From assembly GCF_014041935.1 (NCBI RefSeq), contig NZ_CP059491.1, positions 372,001 to 436,000 of the forward strand: 64,000 bases of DNA. Reading direction: 5' to 3'. The translations under genes were made by a program, and so were the position numbers. The DNA is from Gordonia jinghuaiqii (GTDB lineage Bacteria > Actinomycetota > Actinomycetes > Mycobacteriales > Mycobacteriaceae). The notes beneath the pieces were generated by a model, which saw nothing but the letters and a program-made list of their open reading frames with translations, was not told where the DNA came from and did no database searches. Each line of letters opens with the position of its first letter. The first letter of the stretch is position 1. Below are positions 34,172-45,040 of the stretch, in pieces.

Positions 34172-35980
34172 TCAGCGGAGGAACGACGCCGCGGCGTCGG
34201 CGAGATCCAACAGCGGTTGCGGGAAGACGCCGAGCACCACTGTGGCCAACGTGCACAGTGCAATGCCCGACGTCGTGAGGATGCTGGGCTTCACCACGTG
34301 CGGCGCGGCGTGGACGGGGACCTCGTCGAAGAACATGGCCACGATGATGCGGATGTAGACGTAGGCCGCGATTGCGCTGCTGATCACACCGACCACCACC
34401 AGCACGCCACCGCCGCTACCGGCCACGGCGGCGAAGACGTCGAACTTCGCGATGAAGCCACTGGTCAGGGGTATCCCCGCGAAAGACAGCAGGTAGACCG
34501 CGAACATGGCCCCCACCAACGGGTATCGTCGTCCCAGCCCGGACCACTGCGTGAGATCGGTTGCCTCGCGCCCGCTGAGATGTGGGTTGCGGACTGCTGC
34601 GGTGGAACCCTGGATCGCCGTGGTGCGCGCGGAAGTCTGCGCGGAAACCGACGCGGAAACCGTGGTGTCCGTATCGGGTTCGCGGATCACCGCGACCGTG
34701 GCGAACGCGCCGAGCGTGGTGAAGGCGTAGGCGGCGAGGTAGAACAGTGTCGCGCCGAGGCCTGCGGCGTCGAACGCGATGACGCCGAGCAGGATGAAGC
34801 CGGTATGCGCGATCGAGGAGTACGCGAGCATGCGTTTGACGTCGTTCTGCGTCACCGCCATCACCGATGCGATCACCATCGACGCGATCGCCACCGCCCA
34901 GAGTGCTGGTTCCCAGTCATCGCGCAGGGCGTCGAAGCCGACGTAGAAGACGCGCAACAGTGCACCGAAAGCGGCGACCTTGGTGGCGGCGGCCATGAAA
35001 GCGGTGACCGGCGTCGGAGATCCCTGGTACACATCGGGAATCCACGAATGGAAGGGCACCGCACCAACCTTGAACAGCAACCCCACCGCCAGCAGGCCCA
35101 GGCCGAGCAGGGCGAGTGTGGTGTCCCCACCGGTGTCGGCGGCCTCGGTGATCGACGCGCCGATGGTCGAGAGGTTCAGCGAACCCGTTGCGCCGTAGAC
35201 GAAGGCGGCTCCGAACAGGAAGAACGCCGACGAGAAGGATCCCAGCAGGAAGTACTTGAGTGAGGCCTCCTGCGAGATCAGCCGCCGACGCCGTGCCAGG
35301 CCGCACAAGAGGTAGAGCGGAAGCGAGAACACCTCCAGCGCAACGAACATGGTGAGCAGGTCACCGCAGGCGGGGAACAGCATCATTCCGCCGATCGCCA
35401 GCAGGGTGAGCGGGAAGACCTCGGTGGTGACCGCGCCGGCTCGGGTGGCCTCGAACTCGGCGTCGGTGTTCGGCACCGACGCCCCGGACGGGGTGAACAT
35501 GTCGGCGTCGACGCCACCGCCGTTGAATCCGGTGCGCCCGGACTGATCGTCGCCGGCACCGCCACCGCCACCGGAACCGGCGTGCGCACGAAGGGAGACC
35601 GGTGCGACGACCCGTTCGAGGCGACGTTCCGCCATGAGGCCCACACCGATGAGACCGATGACGAGCAGCAGGCCCTGGAGGTAGAGCGTCGGGCGGTCCA
35701 TCACGACGGCCCCCGAGACCGCGAACTGCCCGTTCGCGCCGTCCGCGGTCTGTGCCACGGCGACGGTGATCAGGGCGGCCGACGCGACGACCAGACCGCC
35801 CAGCGAGAGACCCAGTTGCAGCGGGTAGCGCAGCCTGCGTGGGGCGAACGCCTCGACGAGGACGCCGACGACACCCACACCGAACACGATGAGCATCGGT
35901 GACAGCGCGGCATATTCGACGCTGGGGGTCTCGAGCGCGGCGAGGGTGGTCGTGCCGGGGGTGAGCGTCGTCGGGGTCAT
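34172..35980 (-). CDS. nuoN: NADH-quinone oxidoreductase subunit N
   Basis: A 602-residue antiporter-like membrane subunit of complex I, which pumps protons driven by NADH oxidation. The transmembrane core carries FPLTLLAIGGMMLFPACGDLL, then AVPFHSWIPDVYQGSPTPVTAF and the conserved MLAYSSIAHTGF. It is longer than usual (about 480-530) because of a Gly/Ser-rich insertion near 140-185 (GSGGGGGAGDD) and a second Ser/Thr-rich linker near 435. ATG 35980 overlaps the nuoM stop (ATGA). Its 3' end is the source, or the sister, of the fragment at 31836-32293. It is the last gene of the operon. Confidence 0.95.
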   Translation of the reverse strand: MTPTTLTPGTTTLAALETPSVEYAALSPMLIVFGVGVVGVLVEAFAPRRLRYPLQLGLSLGGLVVASAALITVAVAQTADGANGQFAVSGAVVMDRPTLYLQGLLLVIGLIGVGLMAERRLERVVAPVSLRAHAGSGGGGGAGDDQSGRTGFNGGGVDADMFTPSGASVPNTDAEFEATRAGAVTTEVFPLTLLAIGGMMLFPACGDLLTMFVALEVFSLPLYLLCGLARRRRLISQEASLKYFLLGSFSSAFFLFGAAFVYGATGSLNLSTIGASITEAADTGGDTTLALLGLGLLAVGLLFKVGAVPFHSWIPDVYQGSPTPVTAFMAAATKVAAFGALLRVFYVGFDALRDDWEPALWAVAIASMVIASVMAVTQNDVKRMLAYSSIAHTGFILLGVIAFDAAGLGATLFYLAAYAFTTLGAFATVAVIREPDTDTTVSASVSAQTSARTTAIQGSTAAVRNPHLSGREATDLTQWSGLGRRYPLVGAMFAVYLLSFAGIPLTSGFIAKFDVFAAVAGSGGGVLVVVGVISSAIAAYVYIRIIVAMFFDEVPVHAAPHVVKPSILTTSGIALCTLATVVLGVFPQPLLDLADAAASFLR

Positions 35981-37698
35981 CGGTGGCCCTCCGCTTCGGT
36001 GCCGGCTGTCGGTGTGTCCGCGATCGGTGTGGCCCCGTGCTGCCCGTCCTCGTGTTCGCCGTCCCCGTGTTCTTCGCGGCCGGGGAGTTTCTCGGCGGCA
36101 GGGACGGTGATGGTGTTGTCCACCGCGGGTGCGGGATCGGTGACACCGACGGTGGTGAGGGTGCTCTGGACGGCGGGGTCGATCAGGTCGATCATCGGTT
36201 TGGGATACACCCCGAGCACGATGAGCAGCGCGATGAGCGGCGCCACCACCGCCAGCTCGCGGCCGCTGAGGTCGCGCATCGACGACGAGCGGACGTCGCT
36301 GAGCTTCGGCGGTCCGCCGAACATGCGCTGGTAGGTCCACAGGATGTAGATCGCCGAGAGGACCAGGGCCGATGACGCGATGACCGCGGCGATCGGGTAC
36401 CGGGTGAATGTGCCGATGAGGACGAGGAACTCGCTGATGAACGGCGCGAGACCCGGCAACGACAGCGTGGCGAGTCCGGCGACGAGGAAGGTACCGGCCA
36501 GGACCGGTGCCACTTTCTGGACGCCGCCGTAGTCGGCGATCAGCCTGCTGCCCCGTCGCGACACCAGGAAACCGGCGAGAAGGAACAGTGCGGCCGTGGA
36601 GATCCCGTGGTTGACCATGTACAGCGCCGAACCGGTCTGGCCTTGGTTCGTCAGCGCGAAGATGCCGAGAATGATGAAACCGAAGTGGGAGATCGACGTG
36701 TAGGCGATCAGTCGCATCACATCGGTCTGGCCGATCGCGAGGATGGCGCCGTAGACGATGCTGACGACCGCGAGCGCACAGATCAGCGGTGCGAAGTACT
36801 GCGAGGCGTCGGGGAACAGCTGCAGGCAGAACCGCAGCATCGCGAAGGTGCCGACTTTGTCGATCACCGCCATCATCAACACCGCCGATGTCGGGGTGGC
36901 CGCGACAGCGGCGTCGGGCAACCATGAATGCAGGGGCCACAGTGGTGCTTTGACCGCGAAGGCGAACATGAAGCCGAGGAACAGCAGTTTGGCGAGGCCG
37001 GTGGAGTCGTCGATCTGCCCGCTGGACACCGCGGCCACGATGTCCTGCAGAGCGAAGGTTCCGGCCCCGTCGGCGCTGACGCCGTTCTGCGCGGTCACGA
37101 CGTACAGTCCGACGACGGCTGCGAGCAGGAGAAGACCGCCGAAGAGGTTGTACAGCAGGAACTTCACCGCGGCGCCCGAGCGGTTGGGCCCGTTGCCGAA
37201 TCCACCGATGAGGAAGTACATCGGGATGAGCATCGCCTCGAAGAAGATGTAGAACAGCAGAACGTCGAGTGCGACAAAGCTCATCAGCACCATGCCCTCG
37301 GTGGCGAGGAACAGTGCCAGGTAGATGTGCGGTCCCTTCTGCGCGCGACCACCCGATCGGTCCAGCGACCCGGAGGTGTCGGCGTCGTGCCAACCCGCCA
37401 GCAACAACAACGGCAGCAATGCGGCGGTCAGCAGGATGAGCACCAGTCCGATGCCGTCGAGCCCGAGGGCGTACCGGGTGCCGAGAGCCGGTATCCAGCT
37501 GAGGTCTTCGACGAACTGGTAGCGCTCACCTGCCGGGTCGAAGCCGATGGTGAGTCCGACGGCGAGGACGAGCACACCCACGGACACCGCGAACGCGAAC
37601 CACTTGGCGGCCGCGGGACGGTTCGCGGGGACCGCCAGGACCAGCGCCGCGCCGACGGCGGGTGCGAGCCAGAGGATTGTCAACCAGGGGACGCTCAC
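35977..37698 (-). CDS. nuoM: NADH-quinone oxidoreductase subunit M
   Basis: A 573-residue antiporter-like subunit of the complex I membrane arm. The conserved signature is [22 protein letters not shown], with [23 protein letters not shown] (the key Glu) and [21 protein letters not shown] [32 protein letters not shown] is the discontinuous-helix region. The C-terminus has an acidic/His-rich extension ([12 protein letters not shown]). GTG 37698 overlaps the nuoL stop (GTGA). It is predicted with about 14 transmembrane helices. Confidence 0.95.
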   Translation of the reverse strand: MSVPWLTILWLAPAVGAALVLAVPANRPAAAKWFAFAVSVGVLVLAVGLTIGFDPAGERYQFVEDLSWIPALGTRYALGLDGIGLVLILLTAALLPLLLLAGWHDADTSGSLDRSGGRAQKGPHIYLALFLATEGMVLMSFVALDVLLFYIFFEAMLIPMYFLIGGFGNGPNRSGAAVKFLLYNLFGGLLLLAAVVGLYVVTAQNGVSADGAGTFALQDIVAAVSSGQIDDSTGLAKLLFLGFMFAFAVKAPLWPLHSWLPDAAVAATPTSAVLMMAVIDKVGTFAMLRFCLQLFPDASQYFAPLICALAVVSIVYGAILAIGQTDVMRLIAYTSISHFGFIILGIFALTNQGQTGSALYMVNHGISTAALFLLAGFLVSRRGSRLIADYGGVQKVAPVLAGTFLVAGLATLSLPGLAPFISEFLVLIGTFTRYPIAAVIASSALVLSAIYILWTYQRMFGGPPKLSDVRSSSMRDLSGRELAVVAPLIALLIVLGVYPKPMIDLIDPAVQSTLTTVGVTDPAPAVDNTITVPAAEKLPGREEHGDGEHEDGQHGATPIADTPTAGTEAEGHR

Positions 37699-39608
37699 AG
37701 CGCGTTCACCGCCATCACGAGCGCGACGATCACGGTGGTGCCCGCGAACATCGACAGCGCATAGGACCGCACATAGCCGTTCTGCCAGCCACGTATCCGA
37801 CGCGACGTGCGGGTGACCGCTTCGCCGATGCCACTGGTCAGGCCGTCGACGCCGTCGGTCTCGACGGCGACGAGTCCGGCGGTCACCCGTTGACCGGGAC
37901 GCATGAGGAGCTCTTCGTTCACCGCATCGCCGTACAGATCTCGACGGGCGGCGGCGGTGAGCACCGAGACATCCTCCGGCGCGACGACCGGCAACGGCCG
38001 CGTCGCGTACTGCCGGTAGGCGACGCCGACGCCGATGGCGACCACCACCAGGATGATCGCCGTCATCGCCCACACCGGTATCAGGTGGTGCGCAGTATGT
38101 TCTCCCACAACAGGTTCGAGCCAGGTCTCGAGGGAACCCCCGATGGCGAGGAGGCCGCCCGAGGCGACCGATCCCACCGCGATGAGAACCATCGGGCCGG
38201 TCATGACCCCGGGGGATTCGTGCGGATGAGGGGCCGGGCCGCTGGTGCCGTCATGCCAGCGCTTCTCGCCGAAGAAGGTCAGAAGCATCACGCGCGTCAT
38301 GTAGAACGCGGTGATGCCCGCACCGAGAAGGGCTGCGCCGCCGAGGATGAGGCCCTTGGCGCCACCGGAACCGAAGGCCGCTTCGATGATGTGATCCTTG
38401 GAGTAGAACCCCGCGAACGGCGGCACGCCGATGATCGCGAGGTATCCGACGCCGAAGGTGACGAACGTGATCGGCATCAGCGTTCGCAGGCCGCCGTACC
38501 GTCGCATGTCGGTCTCGTCGTTCATTCCGTGCATCACCGAGCCGGCACCGAGGAACAGTCCGGCTTTGAAGAATCCGTGGGTGAGCAGATGAAGGATGGC
38601 GAAGGCATAACCGGCGGGTCCGAGTCCGGCGGCGAGGACCATGTAACCGATCTGGCTCATCGTCGACGCGGCGAGTGCCTTCTTGATGTCGTCCTTGGCG
38701 CAGCCGATGATCGCGCCGAACAGCAGGGTCACCGCGCCGACCACGACGACACCCACCTGGGCGGCCGGCGCGAGGTCGAAGATGGGGCCGGACCGCACGA
38801 TGAGGTAGACCCCGGCGGTCACCATCGTCGCCGCGTGGATCAGCGCCGACACCGGGGTCGGGCCCTCCATCGCATCCCCGAGCCACGACTGCAACGGCAC
38901 CTGTGCCGACTTGCCGCACGCGGCGAGCAGAAGCATGAAACCCAGTGCGGTGAGGGTGGTCTCACCGGCCTGCGACGCACCGTCGAAGACCGCCGTGAAC
39001 GACACCGCGCCGAAAGTGGCGAACATGATCATCAACGCGACGGCGAGCCCGATGTCGCCGACCCGGTTGACCACGAACGCCTTCTTGGCCGCGGTCGCCG
39101 CGGACGGTTTGTGCTGCCAGAACCCGATCAGCAGGTAGGACGCCAGGCCGACGCCCTCCCAGCCGAGGTAGAGACCGAGGTAGTTGTCAGCGAGGACCAG
39201 CACGAGCATCGCCGCGAGAAACAGGTTGAGATAGGCGAAGAACCGTCGACGATCGGGGTCGTCGGCCATGTAACCGATCGAGTAGACGTGGATCAGTGAG
39301 CCCACGCCGGTGATCAGCAGGACGAAGCACATGGAGAGTTGATCGAGGCGGAAACCGAAGTCCACCTGCAACTCTCCGACGGGTATCCAGCTGAATAGGG
39401 TGTCGGAGACGGCCCGGTCGTCGGCGGAGCGCGACACCATGGACGTGAACATGATCAGACCCACCGCGAATGACGCGACGGCAAGTCCGGTTCCGAGGAG
39501 GTGGCCCCACCGGTCCGTGGCGTGGCCCCCGAGGAGGAGGATCGCAGCACCCACGAGGGGCAGTGCGGGGATCAACCAGAGCAGTGACGCAGTCAGTTCG
39601 GCGCTCAC
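37695..39608 (-). CDS. nuoL: NADH-quinone oxidoreductase subunit L
   Basis: A 637-residue distal proton-pumping subunit. The core runs [71 protein letters not shown] and [20 protein letters not shown]. It ends with the lateral amphipathic helix region and a final transmembrane helix ([15 protein letters not shown]). GTG 39608 is chosen because AGGAGG lies 4 nt upstream; the TTG at 39611 would be too close. It follows nuoK by 10 bp. Confidence 0.95.
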   Translation of the reverse strand: MSAELTASLLWLIPALPLVGAAILLLGGHATDRWGHLLGTGLAVASFAVGLIMFTSMVSRSADDRAVSDTLFSWIPVGELQVDFGFRLDQLSMCFVLLITGVGSLIHVYSIGYMADDPDRRRFFAYLNLFLAAMLVLVLADNYLGLYLGWEGVGLASYLLIGFWQHKPSAATAAKKAFVVNRVGDIGLAVALMIMFATFGAVSFTAVFDGASQAGETTLTALGFMLLLAACGKSAQVPLQSWLGDAMEGPTPVSALIHAATMVTAGVYLIVRSGPIFDLAPAAQVGVVVVGAVTLLFGAIIGCAKDDIKKALAASTMSQIGYMVLAAGLGPAGYAFAILHLLTHGFFKAGLFLGAGSVMHGMNDETDMRRYGGLRTLMPITFVTFGVGYLAIIGVPPFAGFYSKDHIIEAAFGSGGAKGLILGGAALLGAGITAFYMTRVMLLTFFGEKRWHDGTSGPAPHPHESPGVMTGPMVLIAVGSVASGGLLAIGGSLETWLEPVVGEHTAHHLIPVWAMTAIILVVVAIGVGVAYRQYATRPLPVVAPEDVSVLTAAARRDLYGDAVNEELLMRPGQRVTAGLVAVETDGVDGLTSGIGEAVTRTSRRIRGWQNGYVRSYALSMFAGTTVIVALVMAVNAL

Positions 39609-39618
39609 CAATCCTCCT

Positions 39619-39918
39619 CTACCGCTTCAGCAGATCCGCGTCGTCGACCGACGCCGAGCGGCGCGATCGGAAGATGGTCATGATGATCGCCAGCCCCACC
39701 ACCACTTCGGCGGCAGCGACGACCATCGTGAAGAAGGCGATCACCTGACCGTCGAAGGATTGGTTCATCCGGGCGAACGTCACGAACGCGAGATTCGCCG
39801 CGTTCAGCATCAGCTCGATGCACATGAACACGACGATCGCGTTACGCCGCAGCAGGACGCCCGCGGCGCCGATCGTGAACAACAGCGCCGAGAGGTAGAG
39901 GTAGTTCTCGGGGTTCAT
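39619..39918 (-). CDS. nuoK: NADH-quinone oxidoreductase subunit K
   Basis: A 99-residue small membrane subunit with three helices: [38 protein letters not shown] (with the essential buried Glu in CIELM), and [16 protein letters not shown] carrying a second Glu. Both are part of the proton path. Length is normal. ATG 39918 overlaps the nuoJ stop (ATGA). Confidence 0.96.
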   Translation of the reverse strand: MNPENYLYLSALLFTIGAAGVLLRRNAIVVFMCIELMLNAANLAFVTFARMNQSFDGQVIAFFTMVVAAAEVVVGLAIIMTIFRSRRSASVDDADLLKR

Positions 39919-40700
39919 CGGTCGTCTCCGCGGTTTCGGGGCTTGCGGAGGGTTCGTGCGGCGAGGATGGCGTTCACCGACAGGTCCGATGGAGAGCCGT
40001 CGGGGAGCCGGGCCGGGACGTCGACCGCGTTGTGTCGCGCGTACACACCCGGGGTGGGCAGCGGTGTCAGGTTGACGCCACTGCGGAACCGGGCCTGTGA
40101 CAGTTCCTTCTGCGTGAGACGCGGACCGAACCGTTCGCGGTGCGCGAGGACCATCGCACCGAGCGTCGCGGCGATGAGCAACGCGCCGGTGAGTTCGAAG
40201 GCCCACAGGTAGCGGACGAAGATGAGTTCGGCAATGGCCTCGATCGCCGAGTTGCTGTCGGCGGCCAGCGCTCCCGGTGCCGTCGCCCCGGCGACGATCT
40301 GGACCGTGGCGGTGCCGATTCCGGCGATGAGCAGCACACCGAACCCGATACCGATGAGCGCGGCGGACAGACGTTGGCCGCGCAACGTCTCCTTCAGTGA
40401 GTCCGACGAGTCGACACCGATCAGCATGATGACGAACAGGAACAGCATCATCACCGCACCGGTGTAGACCACCACCTGCACCACACCGAGGAACAACGCG
40501 CCCTGCGCGACGTAGAAGGCGGCGAGGACGATCATCGTCGTCGCCAGGAAGATCGCCGAATACACTGCCTTGGTGGCGAAGACGACGCCGAGCGCGCCGG
40601 CCACCGCGACCGCGCCGAGAATCCAGAACTGCACCGCCTCGCCGGTGGAGGTGCGCACCACCTCGTCGGCGAGGGCAAGGGTGGTGAGTGCGTCGGTCAT
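39915..40700 (-). CDS. nuoJ: NADH-quinone oxidoreductase subunit J
   Basis: A 261-residue membrane subunit of complex I. Five helices include [64 protein letters not shown] (the conserved pi-bulge helix with the [13 protein letters not shown] signature) and [15 protein letters not shown]. The C-terminal cytoplasmic tail is extended, as common in Actinobacteria. Its stop overlaps nuoK and its start overlaps nuoI by 4 bp. Confidence 0.95.
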   Translation of the reverse strand: MTDALTTLALADEVVRTSTGEAVQFWILGAVAVAGALGVVFATKAVYSAIFLATTMIVLAAFYVAQGALFLGVVQVVVYTGAVMMLFLFVIMLIGVDSSDSLKETLRGQRLSAALIGIGFGVLLIAGIGTATVQIVAGATAPGALAADSNSAIEAIAELIFVRYLWAFELTGALLIAATLGAMVLAHRERFGPRLTQKELSQARFRSGVNLTPLPTPGVYARHNAVDVPARLPDGSPSDLSVNAILAARTLRKPRNRGDDR

Positions 40701-41266
40701 GGCCGGGACTCCGGGCCATCATCGACGCGCACGGTAGGTGTGGGGAGCATGACGCGTCCGTCTGCGGTCACCTCGCCGCGGTAGTAGTTCTCCTCGGTCG
40801 ACCCCGCCGCCATGGCATGCGGTGGTGCTTCGACACCGTGCTGGAGCGGCGCCAGCAGGCGGTCCTTCTCATAGATGAGGTCGGCGCGGTTGTCGTCGGC
40901 GAGTTCGTAGTCGTTGGTCATGGTGAGTGCCCGGGTGGGACACGCCTCGATGCAGAGCCCGCATCCGATGCAGCGCAGGTAGTTGATCTGGTAGACGCGG
41001 CCGTACCGCTCGCCCGGGGAGTATCGCTCGTCGGGGGTGTTGTCGGCGCCCTCGACGTAGATGGCATCGGCGGGGCACGCCCACGCGCACAGTTCGCAAC
41101 CGATGCATTTCTCGAGACCGTCGGGATGCCGATTGAGCTGGTGACGGCCGTGGTAGCGCGGCGCGGTCGGCCGTTTCTGTTCCGGGTACTGCTCGGTGAT
41201 CGTCGGCTGGAACATGCCACCGAAGGTGACGCGTAAACCGCTGACCGGCTTCAGGAAGTCAGGCAT
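40697..41266 (-). CDS. nuoI: NADH-quinone oxidoreductase subunit I
   Basis: A 189-residue ferredoxin-like subunit holding clusters N6a and N6b. The first 4Fe-4S motif C54-C57-C60 with C64 is [12 protein letters not shown]. The second, C99-C102-C105 with C109, is [12 protein letters not shown]. It transfers electrons towards NuoB. ATG 41266 overlaps the nuoH stop by 8 bp. Confidence 0.96.
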   Translation of the reverse strand: MPDFLKPVSGLRVTFGGMFQPTITEQYPEQKRPTAPRYHGRHQLNRHPDGLEKCIGCELCAWACPADAIYVEGADNTPDERYSPGERYGRVYQINYLRCIGCGLCIEACPTRALTMTNDYELADDNRADLIYEKDRLLAPLQHGVEAPPHAMAAGSTEENYYRGEVTADGRVMLPTPTVRVDDGPESRP

Positions 41267-42608
41267 CGGTGGTCTCCCTGCTCGCTGTCGGGTCCTCGGA
41301 CGTGTCGGACGGGACGGGTGGGTTCTCGGGACGGATGAGCCTGCCGGGCATCGGCGGGACGGGGAAGCCGCCCGCCATCGGGTCCCGATCCGGGGTGGGC
41401 GAGCCTGGCTCCGCGGTGTCATCCGGTAGGTCGGGGATGCGCATCAGGCGCCAGATCGCATACGCGATCAGTCCGGTGACCACCAGACCGGCGCCCGCCG
41501 ACACCAGCGCCCGGATGAGGTCGGCGTTGTCGCCGCCGATCGATGCGCGGATGATCGCCACCACCATCACCCAGCCCAGCGAGATCGGGATCAGGACCTT
41601 CCAGCCGAGGTTCATGAACTGGTCGTAACGCAGACGCGGCAGGCTGGTGCGGAGCCAGATGAAGACGAACAGGAACGCCCACACCTTGAGGGTGAACCAC
41701 ACGATCGGCCACCACCCGGAGTTGGCCCAGTCGAAGGCACTCAACGGCCACGGTGCCTGCCAGCCGCCGAGGAACAGCGTGGTGGCCAGCGCCGAGACGG
41801 TCACCATGTTGATGTACTCGGCCAGCATGAACATCGCGAACTTCAGTGACGAGTACTCGGTGTGGAAGCCGCCGACCAGTTCGCCCTCGGCCTCGGGCAG
41901 GTCGAACGGTGCCCGGTTGGTCTCGCCGACCATCGAGATCGCGTAGATGACGAACGACGGCAGGAGAAGGAGTATGTACCAGTGATGTTCCTGTGCGGCA
42001 ACGATCCCCGATGTCGACATGGTGCCGGCGTCGAGGAACACCGCCGCGAAGGTGAGTCCCATCGCGATCTCGTAGGAGATCACCTGGGCGGTGGAGCGCA
42101 GGCCACCGAGCAGGGGGTAGGTGGAACCCGACGACCACCCGGCGAGCACGATGCCGTAGACCCCGACCGACGTCACGGCGAGGACATACAACACACCCAC
42201 GGGTAAATCGGTGAGCTGCAACGGAGTTTGATGACCGAACACCGACACCATCGGACCGAAGGGGATGACCGCGAAGGCCATCACGGCAGGGACCACCGCG
42301 ATGATCGGGGCCAGAAGGTAGATCACCTTGTCGACCCCGCTGGGGATGATCCCCTCCTTCAGCGCGAGTTTCACGCCGTCGGCCACGCTTTGCAGGATGC
42401 CCTTGGGGCCCACGCGGTTGGGGCCGAGCCGTGATTGCATGCGCGCCATGATCTTGCGTTCGAGCAGGATGGCGACGAGCGGATTGGCGACCAGGAAGGC
42501 GAACACCGCAACAGCTTTGACGACGATGAGCCAGATCGGGTCATGTCCGAAGTCGCCGAGTGTCGGATAATCGATGGCGAGTGACTCAGCGGGATGGTGG
42601 ACGGTCAT
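41259..42608 (-). CDS. nuoH: NADH-quinone oxidoreductase subunit H
   Basis: A 449-residue polytopic subunit that forms the quinone entry channel with NuoB and NuoD. Signatures include [31 protein letters not shown] and the loop [30 protein letters not shown]. The C-terminal about 60 residues form a proline-rich cytoplasmic extension ([15 protein letters not shown]) that is longer than in E. coli. ATG 42608 overlaps the nuoG stop (ATGA). Confidence 0.96.
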   Translation of the reverse strand: MTVHHPAESLAIDYPTLGDFGHDPIWLIVVKAVAVFAFLVANPLVAILLERKIMARMQSRLGPNRVGPKGILQSVADGVKLALKEGIIPSGVDKVIYLLAPIIAVVPAVMAFAVIPFGPMVSVFGHQTPLQLTDLPVGVLYVLAVTSVGVYGIVLAGWSSGSTYPLLGGLRSTAQVISYEIAMGLTFAAVFLDAGTMSTSGIVAAQEHHWYILLLLPSFVIYAISMVGETNRAPFDLPEAEGELVGGFHTEYSSLKFAMFMLAEYINMVTVSALATTLFLGGWQAPWPLSAFDWANSGWWPIVWFTLKVWAFLFVFIWLRTSLPRLRYDQFMNLGWKVLIPISLGWVMVVAIIRASIGGDNADLIRALVSAGAGLVVTGLIAYAIWRLMRIPDLPDDTAEPGSPTPDRDPMAGGFPVPPMPGRLIRPENPPVPSDTSEDPTASRETTDA

Positions 42609-45040
42609 CGCTGATCACCTCCACTGTCGGCGGGGGCGGGCGACAGGGCCACCAGATCTCCGGCCTGGGCGCGAAGCGCGGAGTGAACGTGCGAGCCCGG
42701 CGAGTACAGCGGCACCCACACGACGCGGTCGGGCATGTCGACGATCTCGACCGGCAGGCGGATCTCGCCGTCGGCGGTGCTCACCCGCAGGCGGTCCACT
42801 GTGCCCGCGGCCGAACCGCCGTTCTCGGGGGCGATGCCGGCCTCCACGGCGGTGGCGAGGGAGAGACGGGCAACGGGTCGTCGAGCGGTTCCGGCCAGAT
42901 GCGGTTCGCCGTCCTGCAGCCGACCGTCGTCGAGCAGCATGTGCCACGTCGCGAGCACCGCCTGCCCGGCCGCCGGCGCACGCCGCGGCAGCGTGTGCGG
43001 GCCGACGGCGGGCCGGTCACCCGACCAGGCACCGATGCGTCGCAGGTCGATGGAAATGGTCTGCGCGGCATCGCACCGGAGCTCGACGCCCATCTGCCGT
43101 GCGAGCGCGTCGAGCACCCGATGATCGGGGAGGTGACCGGAGTCGGTGAGGGCTGTGGTGAAGCTGCGCGGTCGACCCTCCCAGTCGACGAAGGTCCCCT
43201 CCTTCTCCGCAGCCGCCGCCACCGGGAACACCACGTCGGCATGGGAGGTGACGGTGCTGTGGCGCTGTTCGAGGCTGACGACGAACGGTGCGCCGGCGAG
43301 CGCCTCGCCGGCGGCCGCGGGGTCGGGCAGATCGTCGAGGTCGACGCCGGCGACGACGAGAGCGAGGCCGTGATAACGGGCGGCGTCGATGATTGCCGCG
43401 GTGTCGCGACCGGGCCCAGAACCGATCTCGGCTCCCCAGACCTCGGCGACGGCAGCGCGGGCCGTGGCATCGGCGACCGGTCGGCCACCGGGCAGGAGAT
43501 TGGGCAGCGCACCGACTTCCAGGGCGCCGCGCTCACCCGCACGACGCGGAATCCAGGCCAGGCGCGCGCCGGTACGGTCGGCCAGTTCGACGGCGGCGAC
43601 CAGCGCGCCGGGGCTGGTCGCGAGTCGTTCGCCGACGACGAGGACCGCTCCGGGCGCGTCGAGGTGGGCGGCAACCTGCTCGGAGGCCAGGACCTCTGCC
43701 TCGGAGCCGGGGATGGCCGGGAACAGCCGGGCGTCGAGCTTCTGGGCGCCGCGGCTCGCATAGGGCGCGATGGTCGCGACGCGCTGACCCCCGGACCGTA
43801 CGGCACGACGCAGCCGGAGGAAGACGATCGGCGACTCCTCCTCGGGTTCGAAACCGACAAGCAGCACCGCAGGGGCAGCAGACAGATCGTCGTAGGTGGT
43901 CTCGAGGCCGCGGCCGGCGACGCGGGCGGCCAGGAAATCGGCCTCCTCGGCGCTGTGGCTGCGCGCACGGAAGTCGATGTCGTTGGTGTGCAGTACGGTT
44001 CGGGCAAAACGCGAATACGCGTAGGCGTCTTCGACGGTGAGCCGTCCACCGGTGAGGACGCCGACACCGCCGTTCGCCGCTGCCAGACCGTCGGCGGCAG
44101 CGCGCAGGGCGTGCGCCCAGGACACCGCGTGCAGCTCGCCGTGTCGATCGCGCACCAGCGGCGAGGCGATCCGGTCGGCGGCGGTGGTGTAGGTGAACGC
44201 CCAACGTCCCTTGTCGCAGTTCCATTCGGAGTTGACCTCGGGATCGTCCCCGGCCAGGCGCCGGAGGACCTTGCCGCGACGGTGGTCGGTGCGCTGGGCG
44301 CATCCGCTCGCACAGTGCTCGCAGACACTCGGCGTGGAGACGAGGTCGAATGGGCGCGCCCGGAACCGATACTGGGCGCCGGTCAGCGCCCCGACGGGAC
44401 AGATCTGCACCGTGTTGCCGGAGAAGTAGGAGTCGAACGGCTCATCGGCGTAGATGCTGACCTGTTGCAGCGCACCACGATCGGCGAGTTCGATGAGCGG
44501 GTCGCCCGCGATCTGCGTGGAGAAGCGCGTACACCGTGCGCAGAGTACGCATCGTTCCCGGTCGAGCAGGACCTCCGAGGACAACGGGACGGGTTTGGTG
44601 AACGTGCGTTTGATGCCGTCGAACCGGGACTCGCTGCGCCCCGTGGACATCGCCTGGTTCTGGAGGGGACATTCGCCGCCCTTGTCGCAGACCGGGCAGT
44701 CCAGGGGGTGGTTGATGAGGAGGAGTTCCATCACACCGCGCTGGGCGTCGGCGGCGATCTCGGAACTCAGTTGGGTCGCGACGACCATCCCGTCGGTGGC
44801 CACGGTCGTGCACGAGGCCAGGGGCTTGCGTTGACCCTCCACCTCGACCAGGCACTGACGGCACGCGCCGACCGGGTCGAGAAGCGGATGGTCGCAGAAC
44901 CGCGGGATGGTGATCCCGATCTCCTCGGCGGCCCGAATCAGCAGGGTGCCCTTCGGAACTCGTATCTCACGCCCGTCGATGGTGATGCCGACCAGGTTGT
45001 CGCCCTCGGTGGCGGGATCGCTTCCGTGGGTCAGCGTCAT
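42605..45040 (-). CDS. nuoG: NADH-quinone oxidoreductase subunit G
   Basis: An 811-residue iron-sulphur subunit. The N-terminal 2Fe-2S domain has [17 protein letters not shown]. The motif [13 protein letters not shown], the C-x-x-C cluster in [12 protein letters not shown] and the [11 protein letters not shown] site bind further clusters. A molybdopterin-oxidoreductase-like domain follows without a visible cofactor-binding set. ATG 45040 ([15 protein letters not shown]) overlaps the stop of nuoEF (ATGA). Confidence 0.95.
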   Translation of the reverse strand: MTLTHGSDPATEGDNLVGITIDGREIRVPKGTLLIRAAEEIGITIPRFCDHPLLDPVGACRQCLVEVEGQRKPLASCTTVATDGMVVATQLSSEIAADAQRGVMELLLINHPLDCPVCDKGGECPLQNQAMSTGRSESRFDGIKRTFTKPVPLSSEVLLDRERCVLCARCTRFSTQIAGDPLIELADRGALQQVSIYADEPFDSYFSGNTVQICPVGALTGAQYRFRARPFDLVSTPSVCEHCASGCAQRTDHRRGKVLRRLAGDDPEVNSEWNCDKGRWAFTYTTAADRIASPLVRDRHGELHAVSWAHALRAAADGLAAANGGVGVLTGGRLTVEDAYAYSRFARTVLHTNDIDFRARSHSAEEADFLAARVAGRGLETTYDDLSAAPAVLLVGFEPEEESPIVFLRLRRAVRSGGQRVATIAPYASRGAQKLDARLFPAIPGSEAEVLASEQVAAHLDAPGAVLVVGERLATSPGALVAAVELADRTGARLAWIPRRAGERGALEVGALPNLLPGGRPVADATARAAVAEVWGAEIGSGPGRDTAAIIDAARYHGLALVVAGVDLDDLPDPAAAGEALAGAPFVVSLEQRHSTVTSHADVVFPVAAAAEKEGTFVDWEGRPRSFTTALTDSGHLPDHRVLDALARQMGVELRCDAAQTISIDLRRIGAWSGDRPAVGPHTLPRRAPAAGQAVLATWHMLLDDGRLQDGEPHLAGTARRPVARLSLATAVEAGIAPENGGSAAGTVDRLRVSTADGEIRLPVEIVDMPDRVVWVPLYSPGSHVHSALRAQAGDLVALSPAPADSGGDQR

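Noticed and set aside
34172..37393. A single 1073-codon frame extending nuoN upstream through nuoM.
   Set aside because: The upstream part is an out-of-frame shadow of nuoM. ATG 35980 with the ATGA overlap and family length give the real nuoN.
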